Part shown: piece by piece, positions 11,637 to 20,914 of the stretch | Position numbering within the stretch: position 1 is the first letter of the stretch | How the letters are laid out: every line of letters starts with the position of its first letter | From: Cenococcum geophilum 1.58 | Lineage: Eukaryota > Ascomycota > Dothideomycetes > Gloniales > Gloniaceae | Reading direction: 5' to 3' | NCBI GenBank assembly: GCA_001692895.1 | Contig: KV748252.1 | Coordinates: forward strand, 558,001-622,000 | DNA: 64,000 bases | Position numbers and translations under genes: made by a program | The notes under the pieces: model-generated | The model's input: only the letters and a program-made list of their open reading frames with translations | Databases searched by the model: none | Told to the model about the DNA's origin: nothing

Positions 11637-12856
11637 GACTGCTGTAGATGCTTCTGAGAAACTGTTGGTGGATTCTAGAGGACTGGATGGTAGAGGCTAC
11701 GGGCTCGTTGACAAAGGCTGATTGAAAGAGTCGAGGACGCAAGCGGGAGAGCGAGGCTTAAACTTTGTGGAATACAGATTATTTGTTTGTCTTGCTGGCG
11801 AGCAAAGTTGGTGAAACAATCAGAGATAGCGTTAGGAGCCACGTAACTATTTATCGTTGACTACCCTCCCTGGCCTGGATGGGCATCATCATCGATTGCT
11901 CATTCTGAATTGCCCGCCCAAACTCACCTGCCACACGTCGCACGAGGATAAATCGATGCCATTCCATGTTTTCCCTTGGACATTTCCCTTTCAATGACCT
12001 CACAGGACCGGACATCCTTGCTAAAACGAGCGAAACAAGCCTTGCGGAGAGTGGAAAGGGCCATCAGGTGATCAGAGGTGTGAAAGACACGCGATGTCTT
12101 GCGCTCTTGCTGTGCGGTACAACCAATGTTCTGCAGCTCAAGCCACTCTGGGCAACTGGGCAGACAATCCAGAGTGTTCGGGATGACCTGGCCGTCGAAT
12201 CACCATGGAGTTGCCACAACTGTGGGTTCATGATCACAGCGAAAGAGGACGGAATGAGCGAATCACTGACGAGTGGAGAGATGTCTGTGAATCGCAAACC
12301 GGAATGCCAGGCAGCCGCCAAGGGAGATGGAATTGTCCAGAGCAACGTGGACAGGAAATGACTGCTAGGGCTAGAGACTTGGATCAAAAAACCTGTCGTT
12401 GAGCAACATGACGGGAACGAATCGGAACCGAGCGAAAAAGCTCTCATCCGTGCGTTTGCTCCCAACCACGCCCACTATCCTGGAGTACTTTGTATCTCTC
12501 CATCCAACTTCCTCCCTATCAGCCATCTACGTTCCGACGCCTCTTCCATACACGTGTGCTACACTCGACGACGCCTTCCTGCTCCTGTCCGATATTGCTG
12601 CTACGCGCCAATATGTACGCGGCATCTATCCACTAGCGAAGTACCTCGTGCGGTCTGAAAACACAACAGCATTTTTCGGGGACAATAAAAGAACATTCTA
12701 GTATGCAGAATTTTGGAGAAGCAAACAAACCCAAGGCCGTTTAGCGCTTTATACATGGTGCAAGATTCCCCTAACTGAACTACATGAAACCGTCACAGGA
12801 ATCCGTTGAGCCAGCCTAGCTATAAACATGCGAACTCCTTTCCCCTCCACGATCCT
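11637..12856. other. Intergenic region without a supported gene
   Basis: About 1.2 kb of normal-GC DNA between the MARVEL gene's start and the 3' end of the coiled-coil gene. Open frames of 65-133 codons on both strands overlap each other, lack recognisable domains and look like chance. The MARVEL promoter should lie at 11640-11900. Confidence 0.5.
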
Positions 12857-14071
12857 TTACGTTGAAGTCTTCATCTTCGTAACCGGTTGTTCTGATTGCG
12901 TCATTCCTTTCGCCAACGACGATACTCTCTTTGGCGTAACTGGTGAGGTCGGCGAGGTCGATGAAGCACCAGTTACCTTCGTCGGACTTGGCTCATAATC
13001 GTATCCGACAACGGTTCTCCCGATCTTCCGCGGCGGAGGATGCACATTGTGGACCTGGCAGCTGGCTCCACTTGAACTAGGGGGTGCGGGTGGAGGCTGA
13101 ATAATCTGCTGCTTGCTTTGCTGCTTGAATTCCTTGAGCATATCGCCAAATGCCGCAATGAGTTTCCCCTGTCCTTCGCTGACCTGCTTGATCTGCGATG
13201 CATTTTGATCGATGGCAGATTGTAATGTTTGTGTAATGGCACCATTGCCGTTTGTCTTAGAAGGCGGGGCAGGCTCCGCTTGCTGCTGTTGTATACGCGT
13301 TTGATTCTCCGCGAGCTCCTTGATCTGGGTGGTGTTCTTTTCCAGAGCAGACTCCATTCGTTTTATGATTGCGTCATAGTCCTCCGTGAGCTTCCTGACT
13401 TGAGTAGCGTTCTGCTCCATCATCTCGTCCATCTTCTTCTGGCTTGCTATCTGGCTTTCGACTAACTTTTCTACCAAATCCTTCATCTGTGAAGCACTTT
13501 GCTCACTTAGTTCCTTCGTTTTGTCTTTCTCCTCCTCACGTTCTTGCACTAGCGCCTTGATCTGACCCTGGTTTTCCTGCTGCCCATCAGCGAGTCCTTT
13601 CATATGAGAGCTATTTTCCTCTATCGTTTCCTGTAGACGGTTCAAATGTGTAGACAGCTCCGCCATATCAATCCTTGCTACTCCTCCAATGCCACCACCG
13701 CCTCCGCCGCCGCCGAGAGGAAACCCCTTCGCATCTTGCAACGGTATTGGATCCAATGGCTTCCCGCTTGTCCCTGTTGCATCTCCAACCTGCCCATACA
13801 ACCACCGTGTTTTGAGATGTGCGAACTGCTTACTTGCAGCAGGTTTTGCAGGGAAATCGTCGCCAGAGAAGGTGAAAAGTTGAGGACCGTTTCGTGCTGC
13901 GGCGTCAGGATATTCCTGCTCAACCAGAGACCACCATTCGTCCGCCACGTCAGCGGTCTCAAAGATTAGGATATAGCGAGAGAATTTGTCATGGTCAGTC
14001 TGTAGTAGATTAGTATTTGTATAATACGCAATGTTGTTCGATGATGTTCTAAGTGCGTACTCTACGGGCAT
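12857..14071 (-). CDS. Hypothetical coiled-coil protein with repeated NxxQ(I/M)K(x)L heptads
   Basis: 404 codons from MPVEYALRTSS. Residues 1-110 form a compact, probably folded region (YILIFETADVADEWWSLVEQ, then FTFSGDDFP). A run of eight Gly (near residue 122) leads into a long charged helix (about 135-320) in which a motif of the form N-(A/S/T)-(S/T)-Q-(I/M/V)-(K/R)-x-L recurs at least five times (ENSSHMKGL, QSASQMKDL, QNATQVRKL, KNTTQIKEL, QNASQIKQV). The last 80 residues are Pro/Ser/Thr-rich with PPPRKIGRTVVGYDYEPSP. No catalytic motif, signal peptide or membrane segment was seen. An overlapping upstream frame (14049-14300) could supply a spliced N-terminus only through a 33-bp intron, which is shorter than normal, so I keep this start. 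Function unknown. Confidence 0.75.
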   Translation of the reverse strand: MPVEYALRTSSNNIAYYTNTNLLQTDHDKFSRYILIFETADVADEWWSLVEQEYPDAAARNGPQLFTFSGDDFPAKPAASKQFAHLKTRWLYGQVGDATGTSGKPLDPIPLQDAKGFPLGGGGGGGGIGGVARIDMAELSTHLNRLQETIEENSSHMKGLADGQQENQGQIKALVQEREEEKDKTKELSEQSASQMKDLVEKLVESQIASQKKMDEMMEQNATQVRKLTEDYDAIIKRMESALEKNTTQIKELAENQTRIQQQQAEPAPPSKTNGNGAITQTLQSAIDQNASQIKQVSEGQGKLIAAFGDMLKEFKQQSKQQIIQPPPAPPSSSGASCQVHNVHPPPRKIGRTVVGYDYEPSPTKVTGASSTSPTSPVTPKRVSSLAKGMTQSEQPVTKMKTST

Positions 14072-15485
14072 AGGCGTAAAATAAGCTATTACTTGCTCCA
14101 GTAGCCGTAATCAGACCCATATCCTTGGAGGCAAAGCTCACAGAGGAGGTTTGAATGGAATACGAGTAGCTATTCGTCTTCTGCTCGGAGCTCTCGCCTG
14201 ATCCTTCTGCTGGGCGCGGCATTTCGTCGAGCTGAGAGGAACGTCTCCTGTACTTCAGGCGGAACTGGGTGGGTGAGAGTCGGAAAGACATCAGGAACAA
14301 GACGCAGCACTCCTTAATACAAGTAGTTTAGTAGGGAAAGATGCAAAAAGAAAAAGCTGACGCAATGCACCTGAATTGATGAAGATGCCTTGTACTGCTT
14401 CGGTATTGCTACGCGACTTTTCTGCACACCAGTGAGGATGCGGCTTGAGTTTTCATGACGCAACTCTGCCAGATTGGCAAAGAAGAGATGCTATTTGCGG
14501 GTTGGGTTTGCAAGAAAAGTGGCCTACAAGGCCCTACTGCGGTCCACAGGGCCCTACTGCGGCCTACTGCAAGTGACCAAGGCAGAGTTGTGCCGCTGTC
14601 GCAAAGGTACATGTAAGTGCATTTGCGACAGCGGCACGGGGAGCTTCAAGTTGGTGGTCAGAAGATCCAAGCGGACCGATCGACGATGGTGGGGATCCCA
14701 CCTCCCCGAGAACTACCAAGACGGCACGCAGTTCGCCCCTCTGCTTCCCATTTGTCTCCCATTTGCCTGTGTTCTTTATCTTTCCTCATTCCTACTTGAA
14801 GAAGAAAGGCCGCTCCTAGAGATCTGCTTGATGGAAGCTTAAAGCAGTAATCACTAGCGTGTGGCGTGCAGCCAATCGCAGAGCTTGCATCTTAGCCCTC
14901 GACATGGCCGCCAAAAGCTGCCAGGCCTCTTTATACGACAACCCTGTATACATTTACATTTACATTTACAAAAGCTCCAAGAACTGCCATCACGGTCCTA
15001 GAAGCAGGGGTAATTTCACTGTCGTCGTGGCATCAAAATCTTCCTTTGATTCTGGTATTTAGCTTCCTTTCTTCACCCCTTGACCATGTCTTCGATGACT
15101 TGTCTTACTCACATGTAACTCTAGTTCTATCTGCAAGAGTCATGGCCAACCCCTATTTGTAAAGGCCGGAACAGCCACACGTCGGACACTGACGTGGCTT
15201 GAGTCGATGAAACCTACCACTTTTTCCAAGATACATCCAAGGGCTAGCAGCACTGCCACGTGGATTCAAATGAGCCAGCTTGGCAACTTGAAACACCTTC
15301 AAAAATCTCAACTACTACACAAACACGCACACGTGCGCCCACCTCTTCTCACCCTTGATCCTATACACACCTTCAGCCAACTCCCCACGACCCGCCTTAA
15401 AACCGGTCGTTCACATATATTAAGCATTCAACTCCCTCCCCCATCACAATCCTCAGAGACCGCCGTCTGACGGCTGGCCATCAAA
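14072..15485. other. Intergenic region with small inverted repeats
   Basis: No supported gene. A 122-codon plus-strand frame (14474-14842) has no recognised domain and is built partly on direct and inverted repeats (see the hairpin at 14589). A TTTACA-type simple run occurs near 14950. The rest is featureless to me. Confidence 0.5.
14589..14636. repeat. Perfect 16-bp inverted repeat (hairpin)
   Basis: GTGCCGCTGTCGCAAA is followed after a 16-bp loop by its exact complement TTTGCGACAGCGGCAC. A second inverted pair, CAACTCTGCC at 14461 and GGCAGAGTTG at 14581, and direct copies of GGGCCCTACTGCGG near 14530-14565 lie just upstream. This may be a small decayed fold-back element; no target duplication was found. 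Confidence 0.6.
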
Positions 15486-15800
15486 ATGTCGACGCCATCC
15501 CAGCGCCAGCCACAGCACCAGCACCAGCACCATCTCTCTTCCACCAAGCGCACTAGCCCCTTCACGGTTCACCAGCGTCATTCCCACAGCCCGTAGCCCC
15601 CAAGTCCGCTTCAGCCCTCTTCGGAAGCGCACAATTCGGACCTGCCTGAGCGCCCACTCCATCGCACATACAGCTCGCAGACCGGAATCATGCAGCACAG
15701 ACGAAGCACGCCATGCTGAACCCCTTCGCTCTCCCGGGCCCGTGTCGAGGAACGCAGACGTCGGGAAGCAGCCCACCGTAAATTGAACCGCAAGTAGCCC
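15486..15800 (+). pseudogene. Possible broken gene with Gln/His-rich N-terminus
   Basis: A good fungal start context (TCAAAATGTCG) opens MSTPSQRQPQHQHQHH...STKRTSPFTV. It stops after 36 codons, but another frame continues in similar composition (PQPVAPKSASALFGSAQFG) before its own stops. This is consistent with one or two small indels breaking a former low-complexity protein. No domain was recognised, and a non-coding explanation is possible. Upstream, 15400-15480 has a pyrimidine-rich promoter-like stretch. Confidence 0.3.
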
Positions 15801-16991
15801 CAACCGCGCACTAGACGATGCCGCGGACCGCAGCGACCGCGATTTCCCCAAACGCGCAGCCCCGGGTCGTCGAGATGTCCTTTTCGCACGCGTCTTTGCG
15901 TTCGTTGGCCCCCTTCCCCAGCACCAGCACCAGCACCAGCATCAGCACTACTATCATCACCACCACCATCATCACCGCCATCATCATCATCATCACCACC
16001 AAAACCATCATACCCAATCCCGAACCCCCAACTTCCCACAGAGGAAACACAGCAAGTGAACACAGCACAGGTACACTCCCCTCCAACTTCCCCAAGAAGC
16101 CCTTCCTAATGCGCGCCGCGCCGTCTTCTAGTCGCAGACGCAGCGCCGGCGCAGCGGTCGGGTAGTCGCGCACGCGCGAGGTCATGCCGGACGTGTTGAC
16201 GGAGAGGAGGATGTGGTCCCGTGCGAGGGACGGCGGTTGCTGAGGAGATGGTGAGGTCGAGGTCGGAGTCGGAGTCGAAGTCGGAATTGGAACCGGAATC
16301 GAGGTTCAGAATCGAGGTCGGAGTCGAGGTTGAGGTCGGAGTCGAGGTCGATGCCGGGGTTTCGGTGCTGGATGTTCTGTCCAGGTGACTTGTGGACGTA
16401 GACGTGGGTGTCGATGCAGCCAAGTATCCCTGACGCGAGGACGCTGCGGAATCTACGACTGTGCCGGGAATAACGAGGAAAGGAAATCATCGTCCCGGGT
16501 GGGGCTTTGGCAGGGAAGGGCCGGGTTCGATGTCCATCGGCTTGTTTCAAGTGTCGGACATTGGTGTGGCCTTTCTGGTATGGTTTTCGAATATTAGGGG
16601 AGGCCTCGGGGTGGACTCACGCGATGTGTGGGTTACCTGGAGGAGCTCGATAGAGAAGTACTAAATTGCCTTGGGGTGTCTGGAGGGCTTCAGCATCTAA
16701 TTAAGAATATCAAATCAAGTGCTCACACGACCCTAAAGTTCTCCCTAGTATGATTGTATAACTATGAAGTTTTTGTGGTTTAATACTTGTGGCTATGAAT
16801 CTATCTAAACCCTGCCGAGAGTTAATACTTGGCTTTCTACCGTTGGATACTCTACGGTACCGGGGGTCCAGAAAACTTTCAGAGGATCTTGACTTCCTTT
16901 AACAGCATGTCCCAAAATGCCAATACCACCCCCACGCTACTTCCGCCCCTGCACTTGTGCCAACAAGCCCCTTGACAGGAGGCCTCGTTTT
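15801..16991. other. Intergenic low-complexity region
   Basis: Contains an (AGCACC)n / (CATCAC)n simple repeat at about 15920-16000 and a degenerate hexanucleotide tract of GAGGTC/GGAGTC units at about 16255-16350. Open frames over these tracts are repeat artefacts (Asp/Ser or Thr/Ser runs). No gene is supported. Confidence 0.55.
16255..16350. repeat. Degenerate hexanucleotide (GGTCGA/GGAGTC) microsatellite
   Basis: Repeated GGAGTCGAGGTC-type units with point differences. Because the unit is 6 bp, all frames read as dipeptide repeats, which explains the apparent open frames. Confidence 0.7.
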
Positions 16992-18890
16992 TCAACGCAA
17001 GCCACGCCCCCTTCCCCGTCCGCCCTGCCACCCGCCCTGCTGTCGACCACTCTTACCAGGGAAAAAGTCCAACAGCGGCGTCGGCGTCCTGGCGGAGGTG
17101 TCGATACCCTCGGCCAATTCAACCTCAGGCTCCACGAGCCTTCTCATCGTGAACGCCTGTGCCTGCGTCATCGGTAAGACCGAATAGCCCGCCTTGACGC
17201 TATCCGTGATCGTATTCCTCAGGAAGGTCGTGAACTGCCCCTTGCTCGGCATATTCACAATGCCCATGCTCCTCAGAAATCCGGGGAAATGGGCGACCTC
17301 GCGGATTTCCCGGATCTGCTTCGCCATGCGCTCCGCTGTTCCAAGCGGAGGCGCGCCGTGCGTGTCAAACATTTCGTCGCGCAGACTCTCGAGCGACTTG
17401 CCGGGCACGCGCGCGGTTTTGCAGAAGAGGCTGAGGAACATCAGCAGCCGGTACGACGTCTTCGATGCCTCGAACGTCCTTTTGAGACGGTACTCGGAGA
17501 CAGCTGATGGCTCCAGATAGCTTAATTCGGCCATCCCAGCGCCCTTCCTGTCCAGCATCCAGACTACATTTCGTAATATGGTCTCCTTGATGATGGCGAG
17601 TGTGAGCTCTTCCGTGAGACCGTGATCGGATATGAGCACTGCAACGAGGAGGAGGCCGAGATTGGGGAAGTGCGTCTTGGAGGTAGAGCCTGATAGGAAA
17701 CGAAGAATCATGCGGTTCACGTCGCGAACGAGTTGGAGGTTCTCGGTTGCGAGGCAGAGTAGTAGGTGAAAGAGGGCAAAATAAGCCTCTACCGCTTTCT
17801 CCGAGGCGTGATTGAGAGTGCTTTTCGAGCTAGAACCCACGCGATAGGCGTCCTCAGCATCACGGCTGAAATGCACCACAACGTCGTTCATGAAATGATA
17901 TATCACGTTGACGTTGGCTGAGTTTTCCAGCCTCGCCTCTCTGGATAGGTCGACGAGCGCAATGTCCAGATCGGGCTTCACCATACGCCAGTGTCGTCTT
18001 GATATAGGCAGCGGCAGCCAATGCTCAAAGGGCACCCCTTGAATGGAACGGCGGACTTTATGGTTGTCGAAAGCTTCTTTGCTCAGGAAGTCAAACTCTG
18101 ACGCGAAGCTTCCTTCCTTTCTCGTGTGTAGTATTGATACGCCGACACCAAGTTTGGTCTTCATGAACCCTTTCTTGAGGCAGAAACATTGAAGCTCACG
18201 AACCCGTATGAAGTCATATGACGACAAGATTCCCTGTACTTCAGGAAACGCTCGACAAATGGCCCATAGATCTTTCGTGTCCAGCTCCGCAAAAATCATG
18301 AGTAGAAGCTCATCAGCTAGTGTCAGAAACTTTGGGGTCCGTTTGTCCAGGTCCATGGGTTCGGCATGGGTTTGAGCTGCATTTCCAGCCTTAGAAACCT
18401 TCTTCTTGGTGACATTTCCATTGGACCTTGGCGTGCCAAAGCCGCATGTCGAGCATTGGTAGTGCGCGCTCTGCCCTTGCACACGCCAACTATCCTGGTC
18501 CTCGCCATATTCCTTCAAGTTAATGACTTTGCCATAGCTTTGTTCAATCTTGTCACTAGCAAAGAAGCTAAGCAACTGAATTGCAACACCTTTCAGTGTA
18601 TAGGCCGGTGTCCACCCGTCCACAGTATTGAGAATTGATGCGCAGATGTAATCGCCGAAGACGTTCGGGTGGATAACTCTCGATTGCATTCGGACTCGCG
18701 GCGGCTGGAGGGGATAGTCGTCGGTGAATTCTATCGCCATATGCAGAGGTTTGTTTCCGTGGGGGGTTAGGACAAGACATCCTTGGGTAAAATTTCCGTC
18801 GTCGACATGGATCTTGATATTGGGATATGGGTCGCTTTGGAACTCGGCCAGGTCGTGCAGGAGACGTTGACGAAGGGATGATTTAAACAT
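16992..18890 (-). CDS. Ubiquitin-conjugating (E2, UBC fold) protein fused to an F-box-like region
   Basis: Single exon of 632 codons from MFKSSLRQRLL. Residues about 5-125 are a UBC fold: P-rich strand (YPLQPPRVR, 59-67), HPN at 74-76, the active-site Cys at 83 (YICASIL), and Trp93 in DGWTPAYTL. HPN, the Cys spacing and the Trp are all retained, so ubiquitin transfer chemistry is plausible. Residues 146-149 form a lone CxxC. Residues 187-225 (FLTLADELLLMIFAELDTKDLWAICRAF is split here as LADELLLMIFAELD and LWAICRAF) look like an F-box. The rest (about 230-600) is helical with no domain I know, ending in an RG-rich tail (GGWQGGRGRGRGLR). Joining an E2 to an F-box would place the conjugating enzyme next to an SCF-type adaptor; that role is inference. 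Probably nuclear or cytosolic. Confidence 0.85.
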   Translation of the reverse strand: MFKSSLRQRLLHDLAEFQSDPYPNIKIHVDDGNFTQGCLVLTPHGNKPLHMAIEFTDDYPLQPPRVRMQSRVIHPNVFGDYICASILNTVDGWTPAYTLKGVAIQLLSFFASDKIEQSYGKVINLKEYGEDQDSWRVQGQSAHYQCSTCGFGTPRSNGNVTKKKVSKAGNAAQTHAEPMDLDKRTPKFLTLADELLLMIFAELDTKDLWAICRAFPEVQGILSSYDFIRVRELQCFCLKKGFMKTKLGVGVSILHTRKEGSFASEFDFLSKEAFDNHKVRRSIQGVPFEHWLPLPISRRHWRMVKPDLDIALVDLSREARLENSANVNVIYHFMNDVVVHFSRDAEDAYRVGSSSKSTLNHASEKAVEAYFALFHLLLCLATENLQLVRDVNRMILRFLSGSTSKTHFPNLGLLLVAVLISDHGLTEELTLAIIKETILRNVVWMLDRKGAGMAELSYLEPSAVSEYRLKRTFEASKTSYRLLMFLSLFCKTARVPGKSLESLRDEMFDTHGAPPLGTAERMAKQIREIREVAHFPGFLRSMGIVNMPSKGQFTTFLRNTITDSVKAGYSVLPMTQAQAFTMRRLVEPEVELAEGIDTSARTPTPLLDFFPGKSGRQQGGWQGGRGRGRGLR

Positions 18891-20057
18891 GGTGGATTTT
18901 GACGGCTTGAATAAGAGACTAAATGAATAGCTCCAGAGTATCTAGCCGATTAAGGTCTGCTTCTTGAGTGGATGGGTTTGGAAGTGAAACAGAAGTTGCT
19001 GGAATGGTCGCTGTTGGCTGGAGAAGTAGCGAAGGAGCGTTATATACTGCAGGTTGCCAACTTTTAGCCTCACCGGATGACTGGAAAGGGCTGAATATGA
19101 GTCAAAAGTCTTGTTTTTGTTTCCGAAGAGGCTGCGCCGGTGAGAAACAGCCTCACGGTGTTTAGCGGGAGGCAAAGCCTCCCTCTCCTTTCTGTTGTAT
19201 TGGAAGTGAGTCTGCCCATGGATTAAGAGGAAAGGCATGCGAAGATATGCCTCCTGAGCTGAAGGCATTTTCAATCGCTTCTCGAAATCAATTTTTCACC
19301 CGAGTATGCTTCACTAAATTTTATCGGTGGGTTATCAGCGCCTAGCGGAGTCGGTGCCCTGGTGGCTGCCTAGAGTAATTTCATTAGTTATCCTTTCGTT
19401 AGCTTTCCTTCGTCTTGGCAATATCTACTCTTTCAGCAATTCTCAGACAGAGATTCTATGGGCTTACAGCTCGGCGTGGTCACGGAAAAACTCGGGGTGG
19501 TCAGAAAGGAGGGATCAGTTAAGCTCACCTGGTTTAAAAGCTCGGCTCACGTGTGCGATACCGCCAGTCGCGCCAAGTAAAAGGGGTTGAGCTTACTACT
19601 AGGTGAGCTTAGCGAAACCGAATATCGGATAAACTTTTATTGACCCGAGGTATGAGTGGTCTATATATTCGGGTCCTGGGATTCAAACCCCCCCAAGCCT
19701 GCTTCTAATTGGTTAGAAAAAAAGTTGCGCGCGGTAAGTTATGGCAGAATCCACGTAACGAACATTAAAATATTATAAATATCAAAATGTCCTAGTATTA
19801 CGCCTTTCCTTTTTGCTAACACCTCTATTAATACCACATAATATCGCTAAACTATAACAGCAGACGGCCCTACTAAGGCGCTATCTTAAATATTAAGCGC
19901 TGTCCTACTTGCAAGCGAAAATCAGAGGCTATGTATAGAAAATTAGCGCTAAAAAAGGAAGAGGGCAAAGCGGCGCACGTATATAGCTAAGAGGGGGGGG
20001 GTGTTCTATTAGGAGTAGAAGGGGCCTCTTGTGCACAAGCTGCCCAAAGGGGGGTAG
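18891..20057. other. Intergenic region, then remnant of an LTR-element 3' end
   Basis: 18891-19730 has normal GC with no supported gene; it should include the promoter of the E2/F-box gene. A pair of TA-flanked short inverted repeats (AGCTCACCTGG at 19522, CCTAGGTGAGCT ending 19609) may be a tiny MITE. From about 19730 the sequence becomes AT-rich and ends in a polypurine tract (AAAGGGGGGTAG) before the LTR at 20058, as expected for the truncated 3' internal end of an LTR element. Confidence 0.45.
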
Positions 20058-20134
20058 TGTCACGGGACACCCCCGTAACACCTTACACACGTCCACCTGT
20101 TTCCACCAACTCAGCAATTAGAGACCGACCGTGA

Positions 20135-20199
20135 GACGGCAATCTGACGGCAATCTGACGGCAATCTATGGCAATCTGATGGCAATCTAACGGCAATCT
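20135..20199 (+). repeat. 11-bp tandem repeat inside an LTR
   Basis: Six units of (G)ACGGCAATCT with single-base variants and one 10-bp unit lie in the 5' part of the LTR, where U3 regulatory repeats are expected. Confidence 0.7.
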
Positions 20200-20299
20200 A
20201 CGGTATTCTGCCATATTCTGCCAAGTTCTGCCAGGACCGCTCCCCGAATCCTATTCTGCTCCGTGCACATGTTGACCAAGCGACCAAGTTAACGATATA

Positions 20300-20443
20300 C
20301 AAGGGGGTAACACGAATTGCTCGGACGCCCCCCTGCTAGTATGGTATACAAAATAGCCTAGCCCTGCTATATTACTTGGGGCTCGCTTATTTTCCTCTCC
20401 ATACTAGCAGGGGGGCGTCTGAGGCATTGATGTTACCCCCTTG
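20300..20443. mobile_element. 144-bp fold-back MITE with TA target duplication
   Basis: The ends CAAGGGGGTAACA and TGTTACCCCCTTG are complementary, and imperfect pairing continues for about 45 bp per arm (CCCCCCTGCTAGTATGG against CCATACTAGCAGGGGGG) around a loop of about 54 bp. TA flanks both sides (20298-20299, 20444-20445). It has no coding capacity. It differs in sequence from the MITEs at 6971 and 9021. Confidence 0.8.
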
Positions 20444-20565
20444 TACACCCCTTCTTCCCTTCTTTCCTTACGCAACGTCTTGACTTCATCACACAGTTTA
20501 TGTACGTAGCTTAATAATATCTACTTTGCCATATATTATCGTCGCTTTGTACTCACTCCGTGACA

Positions 20566-20914
20566 GGTAGCAGAGGGGGCAGTAAAGGCAGCGGTTGAGC
20601 GACCGCAACGATCACCACACAAGTGCAGCATGTGCAAATCATTAGAACACACGGCACGTACATATCCTAGACGTCAGACAACTAGCGGTTGAGTAATTCG
20701 CTGTATTTGCCCTTCGGTAGGGTGTTGGGTGGGCCGCAGGCTGATGTGGGCTGCAGGCTGATCGATTACGTTACTATTGTTATGTTAAGGCTTAGCGCCA
20801 CATCAAATGCATGGGGGCCGAAATCCTTCGCCAAGTGCGAATTAATCCCATAAATGACAGCCTTCCCGCAGCGGTTTGGTAAACCCTTAGCTCTAAAATT
20901 GAGGTTAAAGACCC
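20566..20914. other. Intergenic, upstream of the Cys-rich membrane protein gene
   Basis: Normal GC, no frame or repeat recognised. It should contain the promoter of the gene starting at 20915. Confidence 0.4.

Larger units (their letters stand above)
20058..20565 (+). repeat. LTR with TG...CA ends, interrupted by a fold-back MITE
   Basis: Starts TGTCACGGGAC and ends CTCCGTGACA, and GGTAG occurs directly on both sides (20053-20057 and 20566-20570). It could therefore be a solo LTR with a 5-bp duplication. However, the upstream polypurine tract and GGTAG are also found before the related LTR at 8739, so it may instead be a 3' LTR and the match chance. It contains an 11-bp tandem array (GACGGCAATCT units, 20135-20199). 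Without the 144-bp insertion and its 2-bp duplication it would be about 362 bp. Confidence 0.6.

Noticed and set aside
11966..12701. Several overlapping frames of 65-133 codons on both strands
   Set aside because: They overlap each other on opposite strands, none has a recognisable motif, and no intron pattern joins them.
14049..14300. Upstream exon for the coiled-coil gene through a 33-bp intron
   Set aside because: The frame would be kept, but 33 bp is below the usual minimum intron size, and the downstream Met gives a complete protein.
15818..16423. Frames rich in Thr/Ser, Asp or Val/Met runs
   Set aside because: They are translations of CATCAC, AGCACC and GGAGTC simple repeats, readable on both strands.
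19660..19720. tRNA-like GGGATTCAAACCCC (antisense T-arm look)
   Set aside because: No matching acceptor, D or anticodon arms could be laid out on either strand.
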